Shown here piece after piece: positions 43,716-52,653 of a stretch of 64,000 nt of DNA; position 1 is the stretch's first letter; each line of letters starts with the position of its first letter. The notes beneath the pieces were generated by a model. That model was given only the letters and a program-made list of their open reading frames with translations. It made no database searches and was not told where the DNA came from. The stretch is from the NCBI RefSeq assembly GCF_003352085.1, contig NZ_CP025804.1, positions 2,232,001 to 2,296,000 of the forward strand. Direction: 5' to 3'. This DNA is from Sulfitobacter sp. SK012 (lineage in GTDB: Bacteria; Pseudomonadota; Alphaproteobacteria; Rhodobacterales; Rhodobacteraceae). A program made the translations under genes and the position numbers.

Positions 43716-45236
43716 ATGACCACCTACACACTCAATGGAGTTGCAGTACACCGCAGCACCAACAGCAATGCGGTGCTCGGTTTTACGCAGAACATTCAGC
43801 TGCAAGTTGTAGTTCCAGACAACGTATCCTCGTTAAGCTACTCCCTGCTGCCGTTTTCAGATGACGAATTCCGCTTTGCTGACATTTCGATCGACGACAT
43901 AAACGCCCGACTGATCGGCAGTTCTTTTAACACGTTGGAAAACCTTGACGTTGAAGAAGAGTTCTTCATTGACGTCTCCGGTTCGGGCGTGTCCGCCACT
44001 GTTCTTGGTCTTTTTGTTGAAAACACTCGGATAAACGGTCTGGGCAGGAACGATACCGATTTTCTCTTTGTGCTCGATGGTTCGGTGCCGCCGATTTCGA
44101 CGGCAGCTCAGTGGATCGACTTTGAAAACTCACTCACCTCTATCGGCAACGCTACCGGGGTCTTCGGGCCAGGAAGGGCGATCCCCCTGACAAGTTTGGG
44201 TGCTACGGTCACCGAACACGATTTGATACAAGGCACCACTGGCGATGATGACTTTAACGGTGGGCTCGGCAACGACACAGTTCTGTCCGGCAATGGCAAC
44301 GACTCTGTAAACGGGGGGAATGGCAACGACGTGATCTACCTTGGCGCGGGCAATGACTTTGCCTTTGGTGCGAACGGTAATGACACCATTGGCGGCGGCG
44401 GCGGCAATGACACCGTTTATGGCGGCAACGGATCGGACGTTATTTTTGTTGGCAACGGCGTTGACTTTGTCGGCGGCGGAGCAGGCGACGATACCATTTA
44501 TGGCGGCGGCGGCGGCGATACACTCTACGGCGGTGCGGGCGATGACCTCATTGGGGCTGGTGGTGGCGATGCTGCGGATCAGGCCTGGGGTTCTGGCGGC
44601 CGCGACGAGATCTATACCGGTGGTGGCAATGACACCGCTGGTGGCGGTGCCGATGCAGACGAGATCTGGACTGGGACTGGTGATGACGTAATTTACGGTG
44701 GTGGCGGCAACGATCTGCTGGGCGGTGCTGCGGGCGCGGATAGCGTCTATGGCGCGGCGGGCAACGACACTGTCTACGGCGGTGGCGGCGATGACTATGT
44801 CGCAGGTGGCACCGGCAATGACGCGCTCTTTGGCGGAGCCGGGAATGACACCGTGCTTGGTGGTGACGGCAATGATGCGGTCTACGGCTTCACTGAAAAC
44901 GATGATCTGTCTGGCGGGTCGGGCAATGATACGCTTTTCGGCGGCACCGGCAACGACACGCTTGACGGTGGCACAGGTATCAACCGGATGACAGGTGGTG
45001 CCGGGGCGGATGTTTTTGTCTTTGCGGCGACCGCAGATACGATCACCGATTTCGCGGTGAATGTGGACGAAGTGCTGATGAGCACGGCAGCAGGCATTAC
45101 CGATTTCACGGATATGATCGCAAATCACGCCAGTAATTCCGGCGGCAATGTGGTCATCACATCAGCTACAAATGCGACATTGACGTTAGAAGGTCTGGCT
45201 GTCGGCGATCTGGTTGAGGATGATTTCATCTTCTGA
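43716..45236 (+). CDS. RTX calcium-binding protein, type I secreted
   Basis: A 506-residue protein. Residues ~1-165 are a beta-rich N-terminal domain without similarity known to me. Residues ~175-440 are continuous RTX repeats with unusually Gly-rich spacers (GGGGNDTVYGGNGSDVIFVG; GGAGDDTIYGGGGGDTLYGG). The C-terminus VEDDFIF fits a type I secretion signal. AAGGA precedes the ATG, and a strong terminator follows. It is probably a secreted calcium-folded surface protein. Confidence 0.85.
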   Translation: MTTYTLNGVAVHRSTNSNAVLGFTQNIQLQVVVPDNVSSLSYSLLPFSDDEFRFADISIDDINARLIGSSFNTLENLDVEEEFFIDVSGSGVSATVLGLFVENTRINGLGRNDTDFLFVLDGSVPPISTAAQWIDFENSLTSIGNATGVFGPGRAIPLTSLGATVTEHDLIQGTTGDDDFNGGLGNDTVLSGNGNDSVNGGNGNDVIYLGAGNDFAFGANGNDTIGGGGGNDTVYGGNGSDVIFVGNGVDFVGGGAGDDTIYGGGGGDTLYGGAGDDLIGAGGGDAADQAWGSGGRDEIYTGGGNDTAGGGADADEIWTGTGDDVIYGGGGNDLLGGAAGADSVYGAAGNDTVYGGGGDDYVAGGTGNDALFGGAGNDTVLGGDGNDAVYGFTENDDLSGGSGNDTLFGGTGNDTLDGGTGINRMTGGAGADVFVFAATADTITDFAVNVDEVLMSTAAGITDFTDMIANHASNSGGNVVITSATNATLTLEGLAVGDLVEDDFIF

Positions 45237-45259
45237 TCAACAACTGATATATGCTATTG

Positions 45260-45297
45260 AAAGGGCTGTATCCGAATTGGATGCGGCCCTTTTTTCT
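45260..45297 (+). terminator. Intrinsic terminator after the third RTX gene
   Basis: AAAGGGCTGTATCC and GGATGCGGCCCTTTTTT form a long stem (two mismatches) with a GAATT loop and a run of six T. Confidence 0.85.
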
Positions 45298-45311
45298 ATT
45301 CAACAGTTATA

Positions 45312-45360
45312 TGGAGGCGAGTAGTAGAAGCGAACTCCTGTGCACGGATTTGCAATCCGT
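45312..45360 (-). other. 3' half of a tRNA-Cys (attachment scar)
   Basis: The minus strand reads ACGGATTGCAAATCCGT (anticodon arm, GCA), then a T-arm with GAGTTCGCTT and an end CTCGCCTCCA. The 5' half is absent. The T-stem has a mismatch, so it is decayed. This is what an integrase leaves at the far end of an element inserted in tRNA-Cys. Confidence 0.65.
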
Positions 45361-45469
45361 TGGTCTAATCTGAAGAGAATTTGGTGACAAATTCGGTGAC
45401 AAGGCGAGGTCCTTAGATTTGCCCCTAAAACAAAAAAGCCATCAAGCTATTGATCTCAGGTTCTTTTTA

Positions 45470-45516
45470 TGGCTCCGACGGTAGGGATCGAACCTACGAC
45501 CAATTGATTAACAGTC
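45470..45516 (-). other. 3' half of a tRNA-Asn (attachment scar)
   Basis: The minus strand reads GACTGTTAATCAATTGG (anticodon loop GTT), then the T-arm GTAGGTTCGATCCCTAC and the end CGTCGGAGCCA. The 5' half of the tRNA is not present; the sequence before it does not pair with the anticodon stem. The fragment has a perfect T-arm and a CCA end, so it is a fairly recent duplication. Confidence 0.75.
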
Positions 45517-45735
45517 TAGTGCTGAACTGCCGCAACTGGATCGGCGGTTCTCAAGGAGAACTGGAAAGCAACCAAGAAAACTCTACCTATTTCAGTCTAG
45601 TGCTTTTTCTCTCTTGCAAGTTCTCAATGATTTTTGCTCCAAGCGATTTTCGATCACTTGAATGGCAGGCATTATGGTAGGTAGGAAAATATAAAAATAA
45701 CTTTATCTTTATATTGCAATAGGTTGTGGGGTAAC

Positions 45736-45750
45736 TTGGCGGAGAGACAG
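45736..45750 (-). other. Left attachment site (tRNA-Ser 3' end duplicate)
   Basis: TTGGCGGAGAGACAG is identical to 63064-63078, the 3' end (including CCA) of the tRNA-Ser at 63066-63154, in the same orientation. It lies 166 bp left of the integrase start. Confidence 0.75.
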
Positions 45751-45916
45751 TCCGCTATACTAGGGTCTAACCTTGTCCGAGATAATCCACTTTTTCTCAA
45801 TATAAGATAAGATTTACTTCCAATCTCGTCTAAAAAAGTCTACTCTAATCCACAACTTTATGTGGGATAGAATGTTGGTTTATCCAATTTGATGTGGGAT
45901 GGGATGGGGGGCTGAT

Positions 45917-47230
45917 ATGCCTAAACGTGCAAAGGGATTGACCGCCGGTTTTTGCAGCACTGTCAAAGCGCCAGGCAAGCACAGCGACGGAGATGGTCTA
46001 ATGTTGGTGGTATCCGACAGCGGCGCAAAAAGATGGGTTCAAAGGTTAGTGATACGCGGTCGGCGGCGCGATATTGGCTTGGGAGCCTACCCCTTAGTGC
46101 CGCTCGCCAAAGCCCGTGCAGCCGCAGCGGAAAACCGGGGCGTTGCGCGCGCAGGCGGAGACCCGTTAGCCCGGCGCGATGAAGATTTGTCCCTTCGCAC
46201 TTTTGATATGGCTATGGTCGACCTTCTCGCCAAAAAGGCCGGTGAACTCAGCAATGCCAAACATATTGCGCAATGGGAAAGCACACTGCGGACTTATGCG
46301 GTGCCTCGGCTTGGGAAAATGCGAGTATCTGAGATTACTGTCACGGATATTGTCGAGGTTCTTTTGCCAATTTGGAAAACCAAGAATGAAACGGCAAGTA
46401 GATTGCGCGGCAGGATCGAAGCTGTTTTCGCATTTTCAACTGCGAGCGGTTGGCGATCTGGACCCAACCCCGCAACGTGGGGCGGCAATTTGGACATGTT
46501 GCTGCCTAAGCCATCGAAGGTGAAGAAAGTTGTCCACCAGCCCGCGCTTCAAGTCCGCGATGCTCCATTCTGGTTTGATGAACTTGCGCAGCGGCGAGGA
46601 TCATCCGCAAGATGCTTGGAGTTTCTTGCGCTTACGTGGGTCCGCAGCGGTGAAGCCCGTGGTGCCAAGTGGTCGGAAATTGATTTGGACAAAGCGATAT
46701 GGCGCATTCCTGCAAGCCGAACGAAGACCAAAGAGGAGCAGATGGTCCCGCTCTCACTCGCTGCAATCGGTCTGCTGAGGGGCATTCCTCGCGTTCGCGA
46801 GGCAAACGACAAAGGTGGCGATCTGATTGACGTGGACTTGGTTTTTGTTTCCCCGCGAGGCGGCCAACTAAGCGATATGGCGTTGTCGGCTGTGATGCGG
46901 CGACTTCACCAAGCGGATTCGTATGATCGTGATTTATACAAAGCTAGAGGTTTGCTTGAGCATCAAATTGGATGGTTAGACGAGAGGTCCGGCCGGCCCG
47001 CTGTGCCTCATGGCTTAAGATCGACTGCGCGAGACTGGGCAGGCCTGCAAGGTTACCCAAGGGAACTGGCGGAGCTATCCTTGGGTCACAGGATCGGAAA
47101 CCGCGTTGAGCAGGCCTATCATCGGGATAGCTTATTGGAGCGCCGCCGGCCTATGATGGAAGCGTGGGCGCAATATCTGCTTAGCGAAAGATCCGGCCAC
47201 ACCAATTCGATTGGGCTGCGAGCAGTTTGA
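45917..47230 (+). CDS. int: Tyrosine-recombinase integrase (P4 type, DUF4102)
   Basis: A 437-residue integrase starting at 45917 after a G-rich ribosome site. Residues ~5-80 form the DUF4102 N-terminal domain (LTAGFCSTVKAPGKHSDGDG; RLVIRGRRRDIGLGAYPL). Residues ~95-185 are the core-binding domain. The catalytic domain has the Arg in TWVRSGEARGAKW, the H-x-x-R box HGLRSTARDWA, His in SLGHRIGNRVEQ and the Tyr in QAYHRDSLLERR. It is intact and sits beside the short tRNA-Ser duplicate, so it is the likely enzyme of the 45.7-63.1 kb island. Confidence 0.92.
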   Translation: MPKRAKGLTAGFCSTVKAPGKHSDGDGLMLVVSDSGAKRWVQRLVIRGRRRDIGLGAYPLVPLAKARAAAAENRGVARAGGDPLARRDEDLSLRTFDMAMVDLLAKKAGELSNAKHIAQWESTLRTYAVPRLGKMRVSEITVTDIVEVLLPIWKTKNETASRLRGRIEAVFAFSTASGWRSGPNPATWGGNLDMLLPKPSKVKKVVHQPALQVRDAPFWFDELAQRRGSSARCLEFLALTWVRSGEARGAKWSEIDLDKAIWRIPASRTKTKEEQMVPLSLAAIGLLRGIPRVREANDKGGDLIDVDLVFVSPRGGQLSDMALSAVMRRLHQADSYDRDLYKARGLLEHQIGWLDERSGRPAVPHGLRSTARDWAGLQGYPRELAELSLGHRIGNRVEQAYHRDSLLERRRPMMEAWAQYLLSERSGHTNSIGLRAV

Positions 47231-47376
47231 TGTGGGGCGATTCACAACTCTTCAGCCCATAATCCCTTATTTAGCTGCGCTTCTTCGCGAATGTTTCCGC
47301 CATGCTTGTCCGTGCATTTGGCGAGAGATGTATTCAGCCCATTCTGGGTCTCTCAATACTATTTAGGAGATCTCTC

Positions 47377-47610
47377 ATGAGCAATGCACGAATACATAGC
47401 CGAGTACTAAAACTTAAAACCGTTGTGGAAACTACCAGTCTCTCAAGGGCAACCATTTACGTGATGATGGGGCGCGGCGAATTTCCGAAACCGATCCGCT
47501 TAGGTCGCCGTGCGGTCGCTTGGCGCGAAACAGACGTTCTCAACTTGCTGTCTAGCCGCGCAACGGTTTCTTACCCGGAAACTGAGCAAATGGGGGCAGC
47601 TAAACTATGA
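47377..47610 (+). CDS. AlpA-family transcriptional regulator
   Basis: A 77-residue protein with a MerR-like helix-turn-helix of the phage AlpA type (TVVETTSLSRATIYVMMGRG; FPKPIRLGRRAVAWRETDV). The start at 47377 follows AGGAG (47364). AlpA proteins regulate integrase and excision genes of P4-type elements. First of three genes joined by 4-bp overlaps. Confidence 0.88.
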   Translation: MSNARIHSRVLKLKTVVETTSLSRATIYVMMGRGEFPKPIRLGRRAVAWRETDVLNLLSSRATVSYPETEQMGAAKL

Positions 47611-47948
47611 TCCCACCATTCAAAACCCCGCCCGGTTGGCGAACCGGGGCAGGGCAATTTCGAGGTTTGTCTGATGCTCATTCTGACCCTAAAAAACTAT
47701 CGCAATTCACCTTTGAAGTCGAGCAAGAAGACGAAGTACGGCTCATTCAGATTGCCTCTGGTGATCGTGAATTGCTTGGACGGATCTGCAACGCACCCGG
47801 CGGCCTAAATGTCTCACAGTCTGATTGGCAGTCCATTGAAAATCTGGCCCGTGCAGGTTTTCCGGTCACAATGACCGCTGGCAGTGAGGCGGGCACGCGG
47901 ACGGCTTGCCTTTCGGACACCGCACGGCTTCGCGAGGTCTACCAATGA
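47607..47948 (+). CDS. Small hypothetical island protein
   Basis: A 113-residue protein whose ATG overlaps the AlpA-type gene stop (ATGA). It is polar, with no signal peptide or membrane helix, and ends TARLREVYQ. No family was recognised. Tight coupling to AlpA-type and helix-turn-helix neighbours suggests a role in element maintenance or transfer. Confidence 0.6.
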   Translation: MIPPFKTPPGWRTGAGQFRGLSDAHSDPKKLSQFTFEVEQEDEVRLIQIASGDRELLGRICNAPGGLNVSQSDWQSIENLARAGFPVTMTAGSEAGTRTACLSDTARLREVYQ

Positions 47949-48406
47949 CCAATAAGCGCAGACCCGGATTCTACAAAGCTCCTAGGTGGATGTTTCAAAA
48001 CAATCCGCTGAGTTCTGATGAGCGCTTTCTGCTGATGTATTTCGACAGCCACGATCAGGATATTTGGCTGCACCATGAACCGATAGTGTCGGCAGATATT
48101 GGTTGGGGCAGGCAGAAGTTTTACAGGGTCCGCCGATCGCTCGTGAACCTTGGACTACTACGGACGGAGAAAGTTCGAAAAACTGACCCTGAAACCGGCA
48201 AGGTTGTTATAATTGGCTTTCGCGCGTTCACGTATCTAAATGCTGAAAATCATAACTTAGATAACAGACCTAAGTGTCGAATATCATCATCATCAAAATC
48301 ATCACAGTTAAGTAGACCAACTACTAAGGGGGCGCACTCCGGTCCTGACGTTATCGATGATGGAGACGTTGTAGCGTTTCCAGACGTTAGGGCGCATCCA
48401 AGATGA
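47945..48406 (+). CDS. Helix-turn-helix protein, replication-initiator-like
   Basis: A 153-residue protein whose ATG overlaps the previous stop (ATGA). Residues ~10-85 resemble a winged helix of replication initiator or phage regulator type (KAPRWMFQNNPLSSDERFLL; IGWGRQKFYRVRRSLVNLGL). The C-terminal third is Ser-rich and acidic. Last gene of the three-gene element operon. Whether it replicates the element or only regulates it is open. Confidence 0.6.
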   Translation: MTNKRRPGFYKAPRWMFQNNPLSSDERFLLMYFDSHDQDIWLHHEPIVSADIGWGRQKFYRVRRSLVNLGLLRTEKVRKTDPETGKVVIIGFRAFTYLNAENHNLDNRPKCRISSSSKSSQLSRPTTKGAHSGPDVIDDGDVVAFPDVRAHPR

Positions 48407-48601
48407 CAGGTCTGTTTTTCGTGGAAACGGTGTGGCGCTGCGCTTGCGGTATAGGTCGCACTTTCGCACAGAGGTTGATCTGCGGTTTCACCCCGAATGC
48501 ATATGCTGAGAAGCCGTGTCGTTCGCCTCCAGGACGCGCATCACAGTCAGCCAATTCCCAAGCATTTAGCTACTTCTAGGGTCAGGACCCATTAAATCTA
48601 A

Positions 48602-48960
48602 AAGCGTCAAACGCCACAAAGCGGACTTTGATGCGCTCCGCAGCGAACGGCGGCTTGGAGCCCTTTGTGACCAATGCTGCACCATGCACATTTCGACACT
48701 AAGGGCGGATTGCGGACTTTCGCTGCGCGTTGCATCAAGGTCTGCTATGGGGGGCAAAGCGGCCTGATGCAAATGCAGCAGACATTGCTACGGCAGACCG
48801 GTCGAAACAGCGATCGTGTCGCGGCAGTGCAGCACAAATTCCCCGAAGCGGACGTTCACTACGGACAAATTGGCTGAAATTCAAACCGGTCGTTCGCTGC
48901 GTTAGTGCCCAATGTCTCAGTTGCCGGACGGAACAGTCCTTCGTTGCCCCTGCAGCGAAT
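48602..48960. repeat. Dispersed non-coding repeat, copy 1 (complete)
   Basis: About 360 bp without coding features. It shares a 47-bp block (48664-48710) with 55004-55050 at 46 of 47 positions, and the following ~250 bp match 57609-57840 in the same order (CAAAGCGGCCTGATGC against CAAAGCCGCCTGATGC, the ACCGGTCGAAACAGCGATCG region, and AATGTCTCAG against GATCTCTCAG). Short inverted motifs GCGGAC and TTCGCTGC recur within it. Confidence 0.7.
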
Positions 48961-48990
48961 TTTTGACCCCGATGTCCGATACTGCCTTAG

Positions 48991-50298
48991 TCAGATATTT
49001 TGAATAACTAGAATCGCACGTTGCACCGTCCAGAGCGCGGCCACTGCAATGCAAGGCGCAGCTATACCCCAACGCGCCACCAGCCAGCCCCGCTCTCCCA
49101 ACCGCGACAAAAAACGAAACAAAGGCCAGCAGGCAAGGATAATCAAAAGCTGACCAATCTCGACACCGATATTGAACGATAAGAGGCTTTGCCAGATATT
49201 AGGGGAATCGACTTGCAGAATCTTGTGCAGCACAAACGAAAACCCCAGACCGTGCAGGGTGCCGATTCCGGCTGTGACGGCAAACATTGTTAGTTCTGGT
49301 GGTTGGTGTCCCTTTCTCTGCCTCACCGCCACGAGGGCTGCGAAAATGATTGACAGGGCGATCCCCAACTCGATTGTTGGAATAAACCACGCCCCCGAGG
49401 GCACCAGCCCGAAAAAGCCAAGGCTCAGCGTTACACTGTGACCGATAGTAAATCCGGTCGTACGAGAAAACAGGCTTCTGAAACTCACGGCACCCAATGC
49501 CAGGCAGATGACAAACAAGACGTGGTCAAGACCCTCCAGAATGTGGAGCATGCCTTCTTTGATGAACGTGATGGCAGCGGCCCATGGCGACCTCGAGATT
49601 GGAATCGGGTCGTCCAGCAGACCGCGTGCTCGAAATACCTCAACGCTGCCAGGGTAATAATCAAGAATTAGATTGGCTGTTTTCTCCTGCCCAGGCAAAC
49701 CGGGATTGAGCGAACTGGACACATTATAGGATGTCGCAGCCCCCTGGTTGGTGAATAGAAGGACCGTGTCGACAACCGTGTCGCTGACGTAGGTTACCGG
49801 AAATTCTGGCGGATAAAGCGCGCTCTGAAACGAAGCGCGGGCTTCATCCAAAGTCGAAAATGGTGGTTGGCGGGATCCGGGGTACACCCTGACGGTTTCA
49901 ACCCGCGCCTGCAAAACAACGCCGTCGCCGATAAACTGATGGCCGTCCGCCACCAAATCGCCGAGTCCGCCAGGATCAGCCTGCAATGCCTTTGCATCAA
50001 GGTAATAGACGACATTCCCATCCTCTCGGATGTTGGTCGTATAGGGCGCGGGTTCTGGTAAACCTTCGGGCAGATCAGGGCCAACCAGATTGGCAACAAG
50101 ATAGGGCATCGGAAGGCGCAGATAGACCCGCAAGCCATTGCTCAGATGTTCGACATGAATAATGCGCGTATTCAGATTCAACAAAAAATGCGCGGCCGTC
50201 TGGCCAGATGCCAGCAGCAGGACGCACAGCAGTGCTGCAGAAACCACGGTCGACAGCTTGAGGGGCCGACGGCCAAGTTCTACGAACTTCAACAGCAT
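48991..50298 (-). CDS. HupE/UreJ-type membrane protein with large periplasmic domain
   Basis: A 435-residue protein. An N-terminal signal/anchor (LSTVVSAALLCVLLLASGQT) and ~200 residues of periplasmic beta structure precede a C-terminal HupE/UreJ_2 domain of 6-7 helices. Signature histidines are present in EGLDHVLFVICLALGAV, FTIGHSVTLSLGFF and TLHGLGFSFVLHK, with FNIGVEIGQ near the end. HupE/UreJ proteins move nickel, cobalt or other metals. The start at 50298 lies 5 bases after the upstream gene stop, so the two are coupled. The metal specificity is unknown. Confidence 0.85.
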   Translation of the reverse strand: MLLKFVELGRRPLKLSTVVSAALLCVLLLASGQTAAHFLLNLNTRIIHVEHLSNGLRVYLRLPMPYLVANLVGPDLPEGLPEPAPYTTNIREDGNVVYYLDAKALQADPGGLGDLVADGHQFIGDGVVLQARVETVRVYPGSRQPPFSTLDEARASFQSALYPPEFPVTYVSDTVVDTVLLFTNQGAATSYNVSSSLNPGLPGQEKTANLILDYYPGSVEVFRARGLLDDPIPISRSPWAAAITFIKEGMLHILEGLDHVLFVICLALGAVSFRSLFSRTTGFTIGHSVTLSLGFFGLVPSGAWFIPTIELGIALSIIFAALVAVRQRKGHQPPELTMFAVTAGIGTLHGLGFSFVLHKILQVDSPNIWQSLLSFNIGVEIGQLLIILACWPLFRFLSRLGERGWLVARWGIAAPCIAVAALWTVQRAILVIQNI

Positions 50299-50302
50299 CT
50301 CT

Positions 50303-51804
50303 TCAGGTCTCCGGCTGGGCACTTGTTACAGTCATACCAGTCAGCTTCCATACGCCGTCAATCGGTGCGATATCCATCAAAGCGCCAAAGTGGATGGTCT
50401 TCTGGTGTGGATGTCCCCAGTGATTTCCGGACGCCGTCACGCTCCAGTTCACCGTTGCCATAAACCCGGCTCCCCCGGATGCGGGTGCAACATTCGTCAC
50501 AACAAGGTCCCGGATGCCACCGATCGTCCCAACGCCCCCGCCTTGCATCTCAATAAGCAGAGCGCGGGAGAGTTCTTGTTTCACGTCTTCAAAAGAATCT
50601 TCTGAAACACTGACAATTAAAGCATCATCCAACCGTTCGGGTATCTTTTCTTGCAACCCCTTGTGAAAATTTTCGATCAAATGACCGGTGATACGCGCGG
50701 CAGCAGGGTCATCAGGCACTCCTGCGACAGGGTTAACGACCGTGACCCAACCAAATTGGGTTGATACACCCGTGACCGCAACCAGAACCCCTACAACGCC
50801 AATTCTGCGAGCGACAAGAACGGACCGCCTCCGGCTCAGAAGAGCCGCCACACCCAAGGTGAGTGCGGTCAGAAAGATCGTGAGGATAGGCACGTCGACC
50901 GTGCGCTCTTTGCCATAGACAACAGGCGCGATAATCGGCGGCTCGTAGGTTTTGAAGAAGTTGACCCAGGTCAATACCGAGTCGTCCGGAGTGAGGTCTG
51001 CTAGGAATGGGCCAGCGGCGTCCGTGGCATTGCCCGGAACCTTAATGACAGGTGCGGGAAACACAGTCCATTCGACTGTCGCTTTCTGGGCATATCCGTC
51101 TGTGGGGATCGAATAGATCAGACCGACAAAGTCTGCGTCTGTCAGAATTTCATCATCGTCTCCGAGAAAATTCAGGCCTCTAGTTCCAATGCGCATAAAA
51201 CTGAGGCGATCAAAAGATGGGACGATTTTTTCACCTTCAACCGTCATTGGCGAGCGTTCATTCAAAATCGAGGGCAGACGTGTTTCGAACTCTTTGCGCT
51301 CAGCCGCTGTCATGGTCCGCCCTGCAATCGACACACCAGCCAACTTGGCGGCGTTACGCACCCGGATAAGGGCTTCATGACGGATTTCGTAGGGTGTCGC
51401 ATACAAAAATGTCTGGATAGGAAAGCGATAGTGACGCCGCAACGTCGTGTTTTCAAAACGGCTATACCAAGGGTCGCTCCAGTCGATGTTCAGCGTTTCT
51501 TGACCAGACAAATAGCGAAAATCAATCACCGGAACGTCACGGTCATAGACGATCATACCTGTTGAGGCACGCAAACGTCCGTCTTCATCCATCGGCGGCA
51601 CTATCGTTACTTGCTCGGGGCGGGTGCCCTCGAATGAATAGAAAAGCTCCGCGTAAAGCACGCGTTTGTCATTTGGTGGGGCTGGAACGATTTGCCCACT
51701 TGTCGGGTCGCGCCTGCCCGCAAGCGGCGAAGCGCGATCGACCCTTGTTCTCGACTCGACCAGTTCTGCGGTCACGGTTAGCGGAGCGCCATCAACGCCT
51801 CGAA
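50303..51804 (-). pseudogene. HupE-partner protein truncated by IS21
   Basis: An open frame runs from 50303 up to the IS21 edge. It reads GVDGAPLTVTAELVESRTRV just inside the edge with no ATG, so the natural start and signal peptide are missing; the first usable start is GTG at 51775. The protein has ~300 periplasmic-type residues, two helices near 305-345 (VDVPILTIFLTALTLGVAAL; ARRIGVVGVLVAVTGV) and a C-terminal domain of ~130 residues. It is adjacent to and coupled with the HupE/UreJ-type gene, suggesting a membrane complex. Function unknown. Confidence 0.65.
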
Positions 51805-51888
51805 TGTGTCAATCCCGGAGTAAAATCGGTCAGCGTCCCGGAGAGAAATTGGCCAATTTGTCAGCTCCTTGGCTTCAGTTGGGTTTGT

Positions 51889-52653
51889 TCAGGCTGTGCG
51901 GTTTCGGCTTTGGTTCAGCCGATAGCTTTCACCATTCATCTCCAGGATATGGACGTGGTGTGTCAGGCGGTCGAGGATGGCACCCGTGAGGCGTTCTGAT
52001 CCGAAGACCTCTGTCCATTCATCGAACGGCAGGTTGGATGTGATGATGATGGAGCCGCGTTCATATCGTTGACTGATCACTTCGAACAGCAACTCGGCCC
52101 CGGTCTTGGAGAGTGGCACGAACCCAAGTTCGTCAATGATCAGCAAATCTTGGGCTGCTAGTTGTTTTTGGTGTCGTTGCAGTCGGCGTTCGTCAACTGC
52201 CTCGATCATTTCATGAACCAGTGCAGCGGCTGTGGTGAAACGTACCTTCAAGCCCTTTTGGCAAGCTGCCAGTCCAAGGCCGAGAGCAACATGTGTTTTA
52301 CCGGTCCCACTTGGTCCTAGCGCGATAACGTTTTGACGCTTTGCGGTGTACTCGCAGCGGGCCAATTCCATCACCAGCACCTTGTTCAGTGACGGGATCG
52401 TTTTGAAGTCAAAGCTATCCAGGCTCTTGGTTGCCGGAAACTTCGCGGCTTTGATACGCCGCTCTACCATCCGTCGCTCACGTTCGATCAGCTCCAGCTC
52501 ACACAAGCGCAGGAGATATTGGACATGATCCTTGTTCTCTGCGGCGCATTGTTGGGCCTGTTTGGTGTATTCGCTTTGGAAGGTTGGCAGCCGAAGTTTG
52601 GTCAGGTGATGCCTGAGCAGAACCTGCGGTGTATCAGTAACAGTATCGTTCAT
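51889..52653 (-). CDS. istB: IS21 helper ATPase IstB
   Basis: A 254-residue AAA+ ATPase. Walker A is GPSGTGKT at 113-120, Walker B is LLIIDELGF near 170, and the N-terminal IstB domain spans ~10-75. It helps IstA choose the target. The start overlaps the istA stop by 4 bp. The gene is intact. Confidence 0.93.
   Translation of the reverse strand: MNDTVTDTPQVLLRHHLTKLRLPTFQSEYTKQAQQCAAENKDHVQYLLRLCELELIERERRMVERRIKAAKFPATKSLDSFDFKTIPSLNKVLVMELARCEYTAKRQNVIALGPSGTGKTHVALGLGLAACQKGLKVRFTTAAALVHEMIEAVDERRLQRHQKQLAAQDLLIIDELGFVPLSKTGAELLFEVISQRYERGSIIITSNLPFDEWTEVFGSERLTGAILDRLTHHVHILEMNGESYRLNQSRNRTA

Noticed and set aside
44130..45128. Long minus-strand open frame (332 codons) inside the RTX gene
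   Set aside because: It is antisense to Gly/Asp-rich codons, which rarely give stops on the other strand. Its product is a Val/Ile/Ala repeat with no ribosome site.
43716..45236. Periodic ~27-bp DNA repeats resembling a CRISPR array
   Set aside because: The periodicity is that of RTX nonapeptide codons in an intact frame; there are no constant repeats with unique spacers and no cas genes. The same holds for 18029-19783 and 22655-24475.
45899..45916. Earlier ATG for the integrase
   Set aside because: The start at 45917 is better placed after the G-rich ribosome site and gives the conserved MPKRAKGLT N-terminus.
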